A stretch of DNA of 5,681 nucleotides, taken from contig CALQCV020000142.1 of NCBI GenBank assembly GCA_943329165.2, positions 1 through 5,681 of the forward strand, written 5' to 3'. This document shows, piece after piece, positions 1 through 5,681 of the stretch. This DNA is from Candidatus Nitrotoga sp. CP45. Its GTDB lineage: Bacteria; Bacteroidota; Bacteroidia; Flavobacteriales; Flavobacteriaceae. The position numbers and the translations under genes are program-made. Each line of letters starts with the position of its first letter. Within the stretch, counting starts at the first letter, position 1. The notes under the pieces were generated by a model that worked only from the letters and a program-made list of their open reading frames with translations, was not told the DNA's origin and made no database searches.

Positions 1-281
1 ATAAATATAAATACCTTCAAGGAACTTCAATGGCATCTCCAAATGCTGCGGGAGTTGCTGCTTTAATTCGTGAATATTATCCAAATTTAAAGGCCGCTCA
101 GGTAAAGCAAATTTTAATGCAATCTGGAACAGCATTAAATCTTGAAGTGATTGTTGATGAAAAGAAAATCGAAATTCCTTTCTCAGAGGCGTCTGTTTCG
201 GGGAAAATTGTGAATGCCTATAATGCGCTAAAAATGGCGGAGGAAATGTCAAACGCTATCAAGAAAAACCCTAAATTATAA
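1..281 (+). CDS. S8 family (subtilisin-like) serine peptidase, C-terminal fragment
   Basis: This is the 3' end of a gene that begins left of the window. The frame is open from base 3 (bases 1-2 belong to a split codon) to the TAA at 279-281, giving 92 visible residues. The motif GTSMASP, encoded at 21-41, is the diagnostic block around the catalytic serine of subtilases, with the nucleophile Ser encoded at 27-29. It is followed by the usual helix NAAGVAALIREYYP and later by SGKIVNAYNALKMAEE, the typical end of an S8 domain. The Asp and His parts of the triad must lie upstream. Family members are usually exported, and this one was probably periplasmic or secreted, but its signal peptide is out of view. 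The protein stops about 15 residues after the catalytic domain, so there is no type IX secretion C-terminal domain. An internal ATG at 30 lies inside the motif and is not a start. A terminator follows directly. Confidence 0.93.
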   Translation, partial: KYKYLQGTSMASPNAAGVAALIREYYPNLKAAQVKQILMQSGTALNLEVIVDEKKIEIPFSEASVSGKIVNAYNALKMAEEMSNAIKKNPKL

Positions 282-284
282 ATC

Positions 285-313
285 AAAAGGAAGTGTAAAA
301 CCTTCCTTTTTTT
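285..313 (+). terminator. Intrinsic (rho-independent) terminator after the S8 peptidase gene
   Basis: AAAAGGAAG (285-293) pairs perfectly with CTTCCTTTT (302-310) to form a 9-bp stem with an 8-nt loop. The right arm runs into an unbroken T-tract at 307-313. It lies 4 nt after the S8 stop codon. The stem has only four G-C pairs and is A/T-rich at its base, so its strength is uncertain. It ends 13 nt before the M1 start codon. Confidence 0.8.
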
Positions 314-326
314 ATTTCGTTTCAGC

Positions 327-2189
327 ATGAACTATAAATTTCTATTTTTATTTATTTTACTGAGTATTAATTCTTCTTTTGCGCAATCAAAAGGATATTG
401 GCAGCAGAAAGTAGCGTATACTATGGAAGTGACGATGGATGTAAAAAACTATCAATACAAAGGAAAGCAAAAGCTAGTTTATACTAATAATTCTGCGGAC
501 ACTTTACGCCGCGTTTACTATCATTTATTCAATAATGCCTTTCAGCCTGGAAGCGAAATGGATATGCGTGCTCAAACTATTGCTAATCCGGATGCAAGGT
601 TTCTTACCAAAACTAAGCAAAGCCGAATTGCTAAATTACAGCCTAACGAAATTGGTTATTTAAAAATTACTAACTTTAAACAAGATGGCGTTGCTGCCAA
701 TACCAAAGAAGTTAATACAATTCTCGAAGTGACACTGGCAAAACCAATTCTTCCCGGAAAATCAGTAACATTGACTTTAGACTTTGATGGACAGGTTCCG
801 CTTCAGATTCGTCGTTCAGGTAGAAATAACTCGGTTGGCATTGCTCTTTCTATGGCGCAATGGTATCCAAAAATGGCGGAATTCGATTTTGAAGGTTGGC
901 ATACTGATCCTTATATTGCCAGAGAATTTCATGGTGTATGGGGCGATTTTGATGTGAAAATTACAATTGACAAAGATTACATTCTTGGCGGAACCGGTTA
1001 TTTAGAAAACAAAAATGAGATTGGTTTTGGTTACGAAGACCAGGGCAAAAAAGTAAATAAAGATCCGAAAGCAAAAACGTTGACTTGGCATTTTATAGCT
1101 CCAAATGTTCACGACTTTGCTTGGGCTTCTGACAAAGATTATCTTCACGATGTAGTTAAAGGGCCTAACAACGTTGACTTACATTTTCTTTACAAGAATA
1201 ATACAAAATACATCCAAAATTGGAAAGACCTTGAGCCGTTAATGGTCAGAGTAATGGATTTTTATAATAAAACGGTTGGTAATTATCCATACAAACAATA
1301 CTCTTTTATTCAAGGTGGCGATGGCGGAATGGAATATGCCATGTGTACGCTGCTGCTAGGAACCGGAACAGCATTAGACCTGTTGGATGCAGCGCCACAT
1401 GAATTAGCACATTCCTGGTTTCAGCAGATATTAGCTTCGAATGAATCAAAGCATCCATGGATGGATGAAGGCTTTTCGACCTATATCGAATATTTAGCGC
1501 TGAATGAAATCGCGATTAAAAAAGAAGAAAATCCTTTTCAATCAATCTATTCCACTTATTACGAATTTGTAAAGACTGGAAAAGAACAACCCATGTCAAC
1601 TCATGGTGACAGGTACGATATTAACCGGGCCTATACTGTTGGCACCTATTACAAAGGCGCGCTTTTTCTAACACAATTGGAATATTTAATCGGAACAGAA
1701 AATACCAGAAAAACTTTAAAACGTTTTTACAACGAATTCAAATTCAAACATCCAACACCAAACGATATTAAACGAACTGCCGAACGTGTTTCAGGCGCGA
1801 ATTTAGATTGGTATTTAACTGATTGGACCCAAACCTTGAACACGATTGATTACGGAATTAAGAATGTTGAAGGCGCAACTGACGGTGCGCAAAGAACAGG
1901 AATTTCTTTAGAACGAATTGGTAGAACGCCAATGCCTATAGATATTTTGGTAGAATATACTGATGGCACAAAAGAGAGTTTTTATATTACGTTGCGAATG
2001 ATGAATTTTGAAAAAGAAAACCCAACTCCGGAAATTAAACGAACTATTTTAACTGACTGGACTTGGGCCAATCCAAATTATTTCTTTGAAGTTCCAAAAG
2101 CAAAGACTTCTATCAAAAAAATCACCATTGATCCAAGCGGTTTAATGGCGGATGTGAAAAAAGACAATAATGTATATGAAGTGAAGTAA
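327..2189 (+). CDS. Secreted M1 family zinc metallopeptidase (aminopeptidase N-like)
   Basis: The product is a 620-residue zinc peptidase of the gluzincin M1 family, which normally removes N-terminal residues from peptides. Residues 1-19 form a Sec signal peptide (short Lys-containing start, hydrophobic FLFLFILL, then SSFA before Q20), so it acts in the periplasm or outside. The N-terminal half (about 25-270) fits the M1 beta-sandwich domain. The catalytic domain has GGMEY at 333-337, matching the substrate-binding GxMEN motif with Tyr in the last place. The zinc site HELAH is at 358-362, with the third ligand E381 exactly 18 residues later in MDEGF. The family's transition-state tyrosine is probably Y441 in TYYKG. 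After about residue 500 there is a short beta-type region, without the long helical ERAP/PepN C-terminal domain and without a type IX sorting domain. No Shine-Dalgarno site is visible; the start is chosen because the signal peptide begins there. Substrate preference cannot be read from the sequence. Confidence 0.95.
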   Translation: MNYKFLFLFILLSINSSFAQSKGYWQQKVAYTMEVTMDVKNYQYKGKQKLVYTNNSADTLRRVYYHLFNNAFQPGSEMDMRAQTIANPDARFLTKTKQSRIAKLQPNEIGYLKITNFKQDGVAANTKEVNTILEVTLAKPILPGKSVTLTLDFDGQVPLQIRRSGRNNSVGIALSMAQWYPKMAEFDFEGWHTDPYIAREFHGVWGDFDVKITIDKDYILGGTGYLENKNEIGFGYEDQGKKVNKDPKAKTLTWHFIAPNVHDFAWASDKDYLHDVVKGPNNVDLHFLYKNNTKYIQNWKDLEPLMVRVMDFYNKTVGNYPYKQYSFIQGGDGGMEYAMCTLLLGTGTALDLLDAAPHELAHSWFQQILASNESKHPWMDEGFSTYIEYLALNEIAIKKEENPFQSIYSTYYEFVKTGKEQPMSTHGDRYDINRAYTVGTYYKGALFLTQLEYLIGTENTRKTLKRFYNEFKFKHPTPNDIKRTAERVSGANLDWYLTDWTQTLNTIDYGIKNVEGATDGAQRTGISLERIGRTPMPIDILVEYTDGTKESFYITLRMMNFEKENPTPEIKRTILTDWTWANPNYFFEVPKAKTSIKKITIDPSGLMADVKKDNNVYEVK

Positions 2190-2190
2190 A

Positions 2191-2218
2191 TTGAAAGGCA
2201 ACTGTAAGATTATCTTTT
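2191..2218 (+). promoter_or_regulatory. Possible Bacteroidetes-type promoter for the small secreted protein and rnpA
   Basis: TATCTTTT at 2211-2218 matches the Bacteroidetes -7 consensus TAnnTTTG at all but the last base. A TTG at 2191-2193, 17 nt upstream, could serve as the -33 element. Transcription would start near 2223-2226, which leaves a leader of about 35 nt before the ATG at 2259. The match is imperfect, and AT-rich sequence gives many chance hits. A second nearby candidate, AGAATTTG at about 2226-2233, is no better. Confidence 0.3.
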
Positions 2219-2258
2219 TATGAATAGAATTTGTAGATTTACCCAAATGTTTTTTGCC

Positions 2259-2669
2259 ATGAAATATCTGAATATCTTTTTATTTTTAATTGTCTTAAAT
2301 TTTGGAGCTCAGAAAACTTACGCCCAACCTATTCTTTTTCAAACCAGCAGCGTAAGTTTTACAGATAAAAAAGACAACGATCAATGGAACGAATGGTCTG
2401 ATTTTGTTGATGCCAAAGTTTTGATAACACTCAATCCTAAAAAAGATTTAATTACTATTAATTCTTCCGAAGTGCAGTCATTCAAAATCAAAGCTTATGG
2501 CGAAATTACAGATAATGATGAAGTAAATATTGTTCCGTTTGAATGTGTCGACAATAAGTTTTCAAAATGTAATATCTTAATCATTACCAAAAAAAAAGAA
2601 AACAATAGAGTGCAATTTTACGTTACTTACAATGAAGTGAAATTTGTTTACAATATCTACTCAAAATAG
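2259..2669 (+). CDS. Small exported protein of unknown function (136 aa)
   Basis: I do not recognise a named family. The frame is open from an ATG at 2220, but I choose the ATG at 2259. From there the product begins MKYLNIFLFLIVLNFG, a standard signal peptide with likely cleavage after TYA (residue 22, before Q23). The longer form would put 13 polar residues in front of it, and the ATG at 2220 lies at or before the possible transcription start. The mature protein is about 114 residues. It has a Trp pair (W43, W46 in DQWNEWSDFV) followed by alternating hydrophobic and polar stretches (AKVLITLNP, DLITINSSE, SFKIKAYGE, VQFYVTYNEVKFVYNI) that suggest an all-beta fold. C96 and C104 are its only cysteines and could form a disulfide after export. 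There is no lipobox and no membrane segment beyond the signal. Its stop lies 2 nt before rnpA, so the two are probably co-transcribed. Confidence 0.8.
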   Translation: MKYLNIFLFLIVLNFGAQKTYAQPILFQTSSVSFTDKKDNDQWNEWSDFVDAKVLITLNPKKDLITINSSEVQSFKIKAYGEITDNDEVNIVPFECVDNKFSKCNILIITKKKENNRVQFYVTYNEVKFVYNIYSK

Positions 2670-2671
2670 CA

Positions 2672-3061
2672 ATGGATTTTTCATATCCAAAAACTGAAAA
2701 ACTTAAAAGCAAAAAAATTATTGATTTACTTTTTACTGAAGGCAAATCGGTGAGTAAATACCCTTTGCGATTGGTTTATGTTAAACATGATTTTGAGGAA
2801 GATGTTCCGCTAAAAATTGGTGTTTCGGTATCCAAAAAATATTTTAAAAATGCGGTTGACCGGAATTATTTCAAGCGCGTTTTACGCGAATCCTATCGAC
2901 TAAACAAACAACTTTTGGTTGAAAACATAGATACTAAATATTGTTTTATGTTTTTTTATCAAACCAATGAAAGGTTGTCTTATCAGGAAATAAATCAAAA
3001 AACCATTCAGCTTTTTGAAAAGTTTATCAAAATTATTCAAAACGAAAAAAAGAAACCCTAA
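2672..3061 (+). CDS. rnpA: Ribonuclease P protein component
   Basis: RnpA is the small basic cytoplasmic subunit that binds the RNase P RNA and helps it cleave 5' leaders from tRNA precursors. At 129 residues the length is normal for the family. The N-terminus has the expected KTEKLKSKKIIDLLFTEGK, a variant of the usual L-x-x-x-x-x-F-x-x-x-[FL] opening. The central strand KIGVSVSKK (48-56) leads into the signature FKNAVDRNYFKRVLRE (58-73), which corresponds to the RNA-binding RNR helix. The usual second Arg of RNR is Tyr66 here, while R64, N65, K68, R69 and R72 are kept. The C-terminal helix ends in a Lys-rich tail. The start lies 2 nt after the stop of the small secreted gene, with no Shine-Dalgarno site, so translation may depend on coupling. 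rpmH, a frequent neighbour elsewhere, is absent from the window. An extragenic inverted repeat follows, with no clear T-tract terminator. Confidence 0.95.
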   Translation: MDFSYPKTEKLKSKKIIDLLFTEGKSVSKYPLRLVYVKHDFEEDVPLKIGVSVSKKYFKNAVDRNYFKRVLRESYRLNKQLLVENIDTKYCFMFFYQTNERLSYQEINQKTIQLFEKFIKIIQNEKKKP

Positions 3062-3141
3062 TTCATTTCAAGTTATTTATTATATTCGTTCACTTGATAA
3101 ACTACCTCTGGGATTCGCCCCAAGTTAATAATAAAATGATA

Positions 3142-3194
3142 GCCACAGATTCACAGAGTTTCAAAAATATTTTTTTAATCTGTGAATCTGTGGC
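3142..3194. repeat. Extragenic inverted repeat (REP-like hairpin) between rnpA and the S41 gene
   Basis: GCCACAGATTCACAGA (3142-3157) and TCTGTGAATCTGTGGC (3179-3194) are perfect 16-bp inverted arms around a 21-nt AT-rich spacer. Each arm is built from an 8-bp unit: AATCTGTG occurs twice in perfect tandem at 3177-3192, and its complement CACAGATT at 3144-3151 is followed by the partial copy CACAGA at 3152-3157. The + strand continues with AAAAAA instead of a T-tract, so it is not a standard terminator for rnpA. I recall very similar CACAGATT/AATCTGTG sequences scattered between genes in Flavobacterium and relatives, which would make this a REP-type dispersed element, but copy number cannot be judged from one window. 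The rest of the 3062-3251 gap shows no gene, no clear promoter and no other strong structure. Confidence 0.85.
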
Positions 3195-3242
3195 AAAAAA
3201 TAGAAGTAGTGCTTCAAGGAATTAAACCTAATTAGATTAAAA

Positions 3243-3247
3243 GAGGA
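3243..3247 (+). promoter_or_regulatory. Shine-Dalgarno-like site for the S41 peptidase
   Basis: GAGGA lies 4 nt before the ATG at 3252 and can pair with the 16S rRNA 3' end. It stands out because the other starts in the window have no such site and this group generally relies little on it. It supports the start chosen for the S41 gene. Confidence 0.45.
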
Positions 3248-3251
3248 AACC

Positions 3252-4889
3252 ATGTTCACAAAAATTAAAAGCAACTATTTTATTCCCGCCATTCTGAGTA
3301 TTTTTCTCTTAGTTGGCGTTAGTTTTAAAGACGATTTCTTCGAAATTTCAAAGCAAATTGAAATCTTCACCACGCTTTTTAAGACCATTAATCAAAACTA
3401 TGTCGACGAAACAAATCCGGCGGAATTAATGGACAAAGCCATTAAAAGCATGTTGGCCGATTTGGATCCATACACCAATTATTTCAACGAACAGGATGTA
3501 ATCAAATTCAAAATAAACAATACTGGCGAATATACTGGAATTGGCGCCATGATTACCCGAAAAGAAGACAAACTCATCATCAAAGAACCGTACAAAGGAT
3601 TTCCTGCCGACAAAGCTGGATTAAAGGCTGGTGATGAAATTACGCAAATAGGCGATGTGCTTTTAGCCGATTTCAAAGACGACGCAACGCAATTGGTTAA
3701 AGGTGCAAAAGGAACTAAAATTAACATTAAATATTTACGTCAGGGAAAAGCAATGACAACCGATTTAATCCTTGATGAAGTTGCTGTAAAAGCGGTTCCC
3801 TTTTACGGAATGGTTGATAATAAAACGGGTTATATTGTCTTGTCACAATTCAACCAAAAAGCTTCATTCGAAACCAAAGAAGCATTAGAAAAACTGAAAA
3901 CTGATGGCGCCACCCAAATCGTTTTAGACTTACGCGGAAATCCCGGCGGATTATTGAATGAAGCTGTCAATGTTTGCAATCTTTTTGTGCCAAAAAATGA
4001 AATCATTGTAACCACAAAATCTAAGAATTCTAAATACAACAGCACCTATAAAACGACCAAAGAACCTATAGATACAGAAATTCCATTAGTAGTTATTGTT
4101 GATGGAAAAAGTGCTTCGTCTTCAGAAATTGTTTCTGGTGCATTGCAAGATTTAGATCGAGCGGTCATTGTTGGAAGCAGAAGTTACGGAAAAGGCTTGG
4201 TACAACGTCCGATTGATATGACTTATGGAACGCAAGTTAAAGTGACGATTTCCAAATATTATACGCCATCGGGAAGATGTATTCAGGCATTGAATTATTC
4301 GCATAAAGACAAAAACGGAAAAGCCATCAGAACCGACGAAAAAAATTATAACGCTTTCAAAACCAATAAAGGAAGAACCGTTTATGATGGTGGTGGAATT
4401 TTACCAGACGTGGTTTTGGAAAATACAAAAACTAGCACTATTGCCGAAGCATTGCAAAAAAATGATGGGATTTTTAATTATGTCACTTACTACTATTACA
4501 AAAACCCGACGCTTGGTGATAAAATTCCAACGATTACGGATGCAGATTTAGCAGATTTTAAGGCTTTTCTAAAAAAAGAAAAAATAGCATTTGATACGGA
4601 AACCGAAGTGGCTTTGAAAAACACTTTAGAAAAAGCGAAGAAAGAAAATATTGATGCTGCCATTGCGTCCGAATACCAGCAATTACTTTCGGCATTAGAA
4701 AAAAGTGAGGAAACATTGATTGATAGAAATCAGAAAGAAATTAAGAATTTAATTTTAGATGAAATTATAAAACGATACCAATACAAAGAAGGATTGTATC
4801 AATATTATATCAAAAGCAATTTTGAAATTAAGAAGTCTATTGAAGTCTTAAACGACAAATCACAGTATAACTCGATTTTGAAGATTTAA
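3252..4889 (+). CDS. S41 family C-terminal processing peptidase (CtpA/CtpB-like) with PDZ domain
   Basis: This 545-residue serine peptidase belongs to the tail-specific/carboxyl-terminal processing family, which trims or degrades envelope proteins recognised by their C-termini. Residues 8-25 form a hydrophobic segment (YFIPAILSIFLLVGVSF) without a clear cleavage site, so it may be a signal peptide or a membrane anchor; the rest faces the periplasm. Residues 30-85 are the N-terminal helical region (YVDETNPAELMDKAIKSML, then LDPYTNYF). The PDZ domain spans about 88-175, with TGIGAMI and the DKAGLKAGDEI block. The core follows with LDLRGNPGGLL (225-235) and KSASSSEI (286-293). By alignment with CtpB, the nucleophile is S289 and the general base K314 (SYGKG), exactly 25 residues apart as in CtpB, with Q318 four residues on. 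A Lys- and Glu-rich, mostly helical extension runs from about 395 to 545 and lies outside the minimal CtpB core. The OmpA-like gene starts one base after its stop, which points to an operon. Confidence 0.95.
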   Translation: MFTKIKSNYFIPAILSIFLLVGVSFKDDFFEISKQIEIFTTLFKTINQNYVDETNPAELMDKAIKSMLADLDPYTNYFNEQDVIKFKINNTGEYTGIGAMITRKEDKLIIKEPYKGFPADKAGLKAGDEITQIGDVLLADFKDDATQLVKGAKGTKINIKYLRQGKAMTTDLILDEVAVKAVPFYGMVDNKTGYIVLSQFNQKASFETKEALEKLKTDGATQIVLDLRGNPGGLLNEAVNVCNLFVPKNEIIVTTKSKNSKYNSTYKTTKEPIDTEIPLVVIVDGKSASSSEIVSGALQDLDRAVIVGSRSYGKGLVQRPIDMTYGTQVKVTISKYYTPSGRCIQALNYSHKDKNGKAIRTDEKNYNAFKTNKGRTVYDGGGILPDVVLENTKTSTIAEALQKNDGIFNYVTYYYYKNPTLGDKIPTITDADLADFKAFLKKEKIAFDTETEVALKNTLEKAKKENIDAAIASEYQQLLSALEKSEETLIDRNQKEIKNLILDEIIKRYQYKEGLYQYYIKSNFEIKKSIEVLNDKSQYNSILKI

Positions 4890-4890
4890 T

Positions 4891-5681
4891 ATGAATTTTT
4901 TTAAGTTTTTGCCGATTTTGTTTTGTTTTGCGCTTCAAGCTCAAGAAGAAGTTGTTCATTCTGTTTATTTTGAATTTGACAAATTTACTCTAAATGAAAA
5001 AGAAGTAAATGAAGCTATTGATTTTATTAAAAAAACCGATTCTACCCGAATTGAAGACATTCAAATTTTTGGTTATACCGATGATGTTGGAAAAGAGGCG
5101 TATAATTTTAAGCTTTCTACAAAACGCGCATATGCCATTCAAGACAAATTTATTGCAAGCGGAATTAAAAGTAAAATCATTGTAACCATTGAAGGTAAAG
5201 GACGCATTTTGATTGAGGATGATATCGTAGAAAATCTTCCTGAAAAACGTTCTAAAAATCGTCGTGTCGATGTCGTTGCTCACTTAAAACCTTTGCCAAA
5301 AATTGTAATCCCCGGCTTTTACAATACGGTTCAAAAAAGCCATGTTATTGGTGATCACATTTATTTGGATAACATCTTATTTGAGAGAGGAAGTAGCAAA
5401 TTACCATTTAAATCGAAAACAGAATTGGACAAAATCGCACGTTTGTTACTGAAATACAAGAACCTTCAATTTGAAATTCAAGGACATGTGTGCTGTACGC
5501 CTCCATATCAAAAAGAAGCTATTGATTTAGACACCAGAAAACGTCACCTTTCCACAAACAGAGCTGAATCCGTTTATAAATATTTGCTTTTTAAAAAAAT
5601 AACCAAAAACCGTATGACTTTCAAAGGTTACGGAAACACTGTTCCTTTAGGGAAAGGCGCAGATTACGATAGAAGAGTAGA
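4891..5681 (+). CDS. Exported protein with two tandem OmpA-like domains, 3' end outside window
   Basis: The frame is open from the ATG at 4891, one base after the S41 stop, to the window edge (263 full codons). Residues 1-17 are a signal peptide (FFKFLPILFCFALQA, cleavage before Q18). Two OmpA C-terminal-type domains follow, which bind peptidoglycan in the periplasm. Domain 1 (about 24-130) has VYFEFDKFTLNE, then GYTDDVGKEAYNFKLSTKRA and NRRVDVV. Its D64 and R79 are 15 residues apart, as are the diaminopimelate-binding D271 and R286 of Acinetobacter OmpA. Domain 2 (about 155 to the edge) has LDNILFERGSSKL, GHVCCTPP (198-205), LSTNRAESVYKYL and DRRVE. R224 is kept, but C201 stands where the Asp is expected, and about eight extra residues separate the two sites. 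No beta-barrel or TPR region precedes the domains, so it may be a soluble periplasmic protein. What follows the second domain is not visible. Confidence 0.9.
   Translation, partial: MNFFKFLPILFCFALQAQEEVVHSVYFEFDKFTLNEKEVNEAIDFIKKTDSTRIEDIQIFGYTDDVGKEAYNFKLSTKRAYAIQDKFIASGIKSKIIVTIEGKGRILIEDDIVENLPEKRSKNRRVDVVAHLKPLPKIVIPGFYNTVQKSHVIGDHIYLDNILFERGSSKLPFKSKTELDKIARLLLKYKNLQFEIQGHVCCTPPYQKEAIDLDTRKRHLSTNRAESVYKYLLFKKITKNRMTFKGYGNTVPLGKGADYDRRV

Noticed and set aside
30..32. ATG at 30 as the start of a short 83-residue protein
   Set aside because: It is the Met inside the GTSMASP catalytic motif. The frame is open upstream to the window edge and the residues before it complete the S8 motif.
2206..2219. 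AAGAT-T-ATCTT followed by T residues after the M1 stop as a terminator
   Set aside because: The one-base centre cannot form a hairpin loop, and opening it leaves too few pairs. The T-run is better read as part of the possible promoter.
3069..3096. CAAGT/ACTTG inverted repeat just after rnpA as a terminator
   Set aside because: It has only about 6 paired bases around a loop of 18 nt and no following T-tract, which is within chance for AT-rich DNA.
3195..3251. A -7/-33 promoter for the S41 gene, and the palindrome CTAATTAG at 3228-3235 as an operator
   Set aside because: No sequence here matches TAnnTTTG well, and an 8-bp A/T palindrome is expected by chance in such DNA.
3479..4045. Open frames on the minus strand opposite the S41 gene (3479-3727 and 3830-4045)
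   Set aside because: Both lie wholly within the well-supported S41 coding sequence, have no recognisable domain or start context, and read as complements of its codons.
4990..5283. 97-codon open frame on the minus strand
   Set aside because: It lies opposite the first OmpA-like domain, whose forward frame has a signal peptide and conserved motifs. The Phe/Asn-rich reverse product is what a shadow of Lys/Glu/Ile-rich coding gives.
1..5681. CRISPR array, tRNA or rRNA genes, insertion sequences, toxin-antitoxin or defence genes
   Set aside because: No spaced repeat series, tRNA-like cloverleaf, transposase motif or defence-family motif was seen on either strand. Coding sequence and the described gaps account for the whole window.

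Overview
The window looks like a chromosomal core region from an AT-rich member of the Bacteroidota, most likely Flavobacteriaceae and possibly Flavobacterium. This is an inference from the low GC, the near absence of Shine-Dalgarno sites, a possible Bacteroidetes-type promoter, export signals ending in A-Q (FAQ, YAQ, LQAQ), the flavobacterial style of the RnpA and S41 proteins, and a short extragenic inverted repeat of a kind I associate with this group. All genes lie on the + strand and no mobile-element gene is visible.

Layout. Bases 1-281 are the 3' end of a subtilisin-like (S8) protease, cut by the left edge but keeping the catalytic-serine motif GTSMASP. A good intrinsic terminator (285-313) follows. 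A complete secreted M1 zinc metallopeptidase (327-2189) starts only 13 nt after the terminator T-tract. A small exported protein of unknown function follows (best start 2259, to 2669), and two bases later rnpA, the protein subunit of RNase P (2672-3061). The 190-nt gap at 3062-3251 holds a perfect 16-bp inverted repeat built from an 8-bp unit (3142-3194). Then come a complete S41 C-terminal processing peptidase (3252-4889) and, one base after its stop, an exported protein with two tandem OmpA-like peptidoglycan-binding domains. That last gene is open from 4891 to the right edge and is cut there.

How the genes relate. Apart from rnpA, every gene encodes a protein with an export signal or belongs to an envelope or secreted family. 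S8, M1 and S41 are three mechanistically unrelated peptidase families, and the OmpA-like protein probably links the outer membrane to peptidoglycan. Likely transcription units are the small secreted gene with rnpA, and the S41 gene with the OmpA gene; S8 appears to end at its own terminator. rnpA is not next to rpmH here, unlike in many bacteria.

I see no convincing new defence, mobile or RNA system. The items most worth checking are the extragenic hairpin repeat, the departures from family consensus in RnpA and in the second OmpA domain, and the unassigned small secreted protein.
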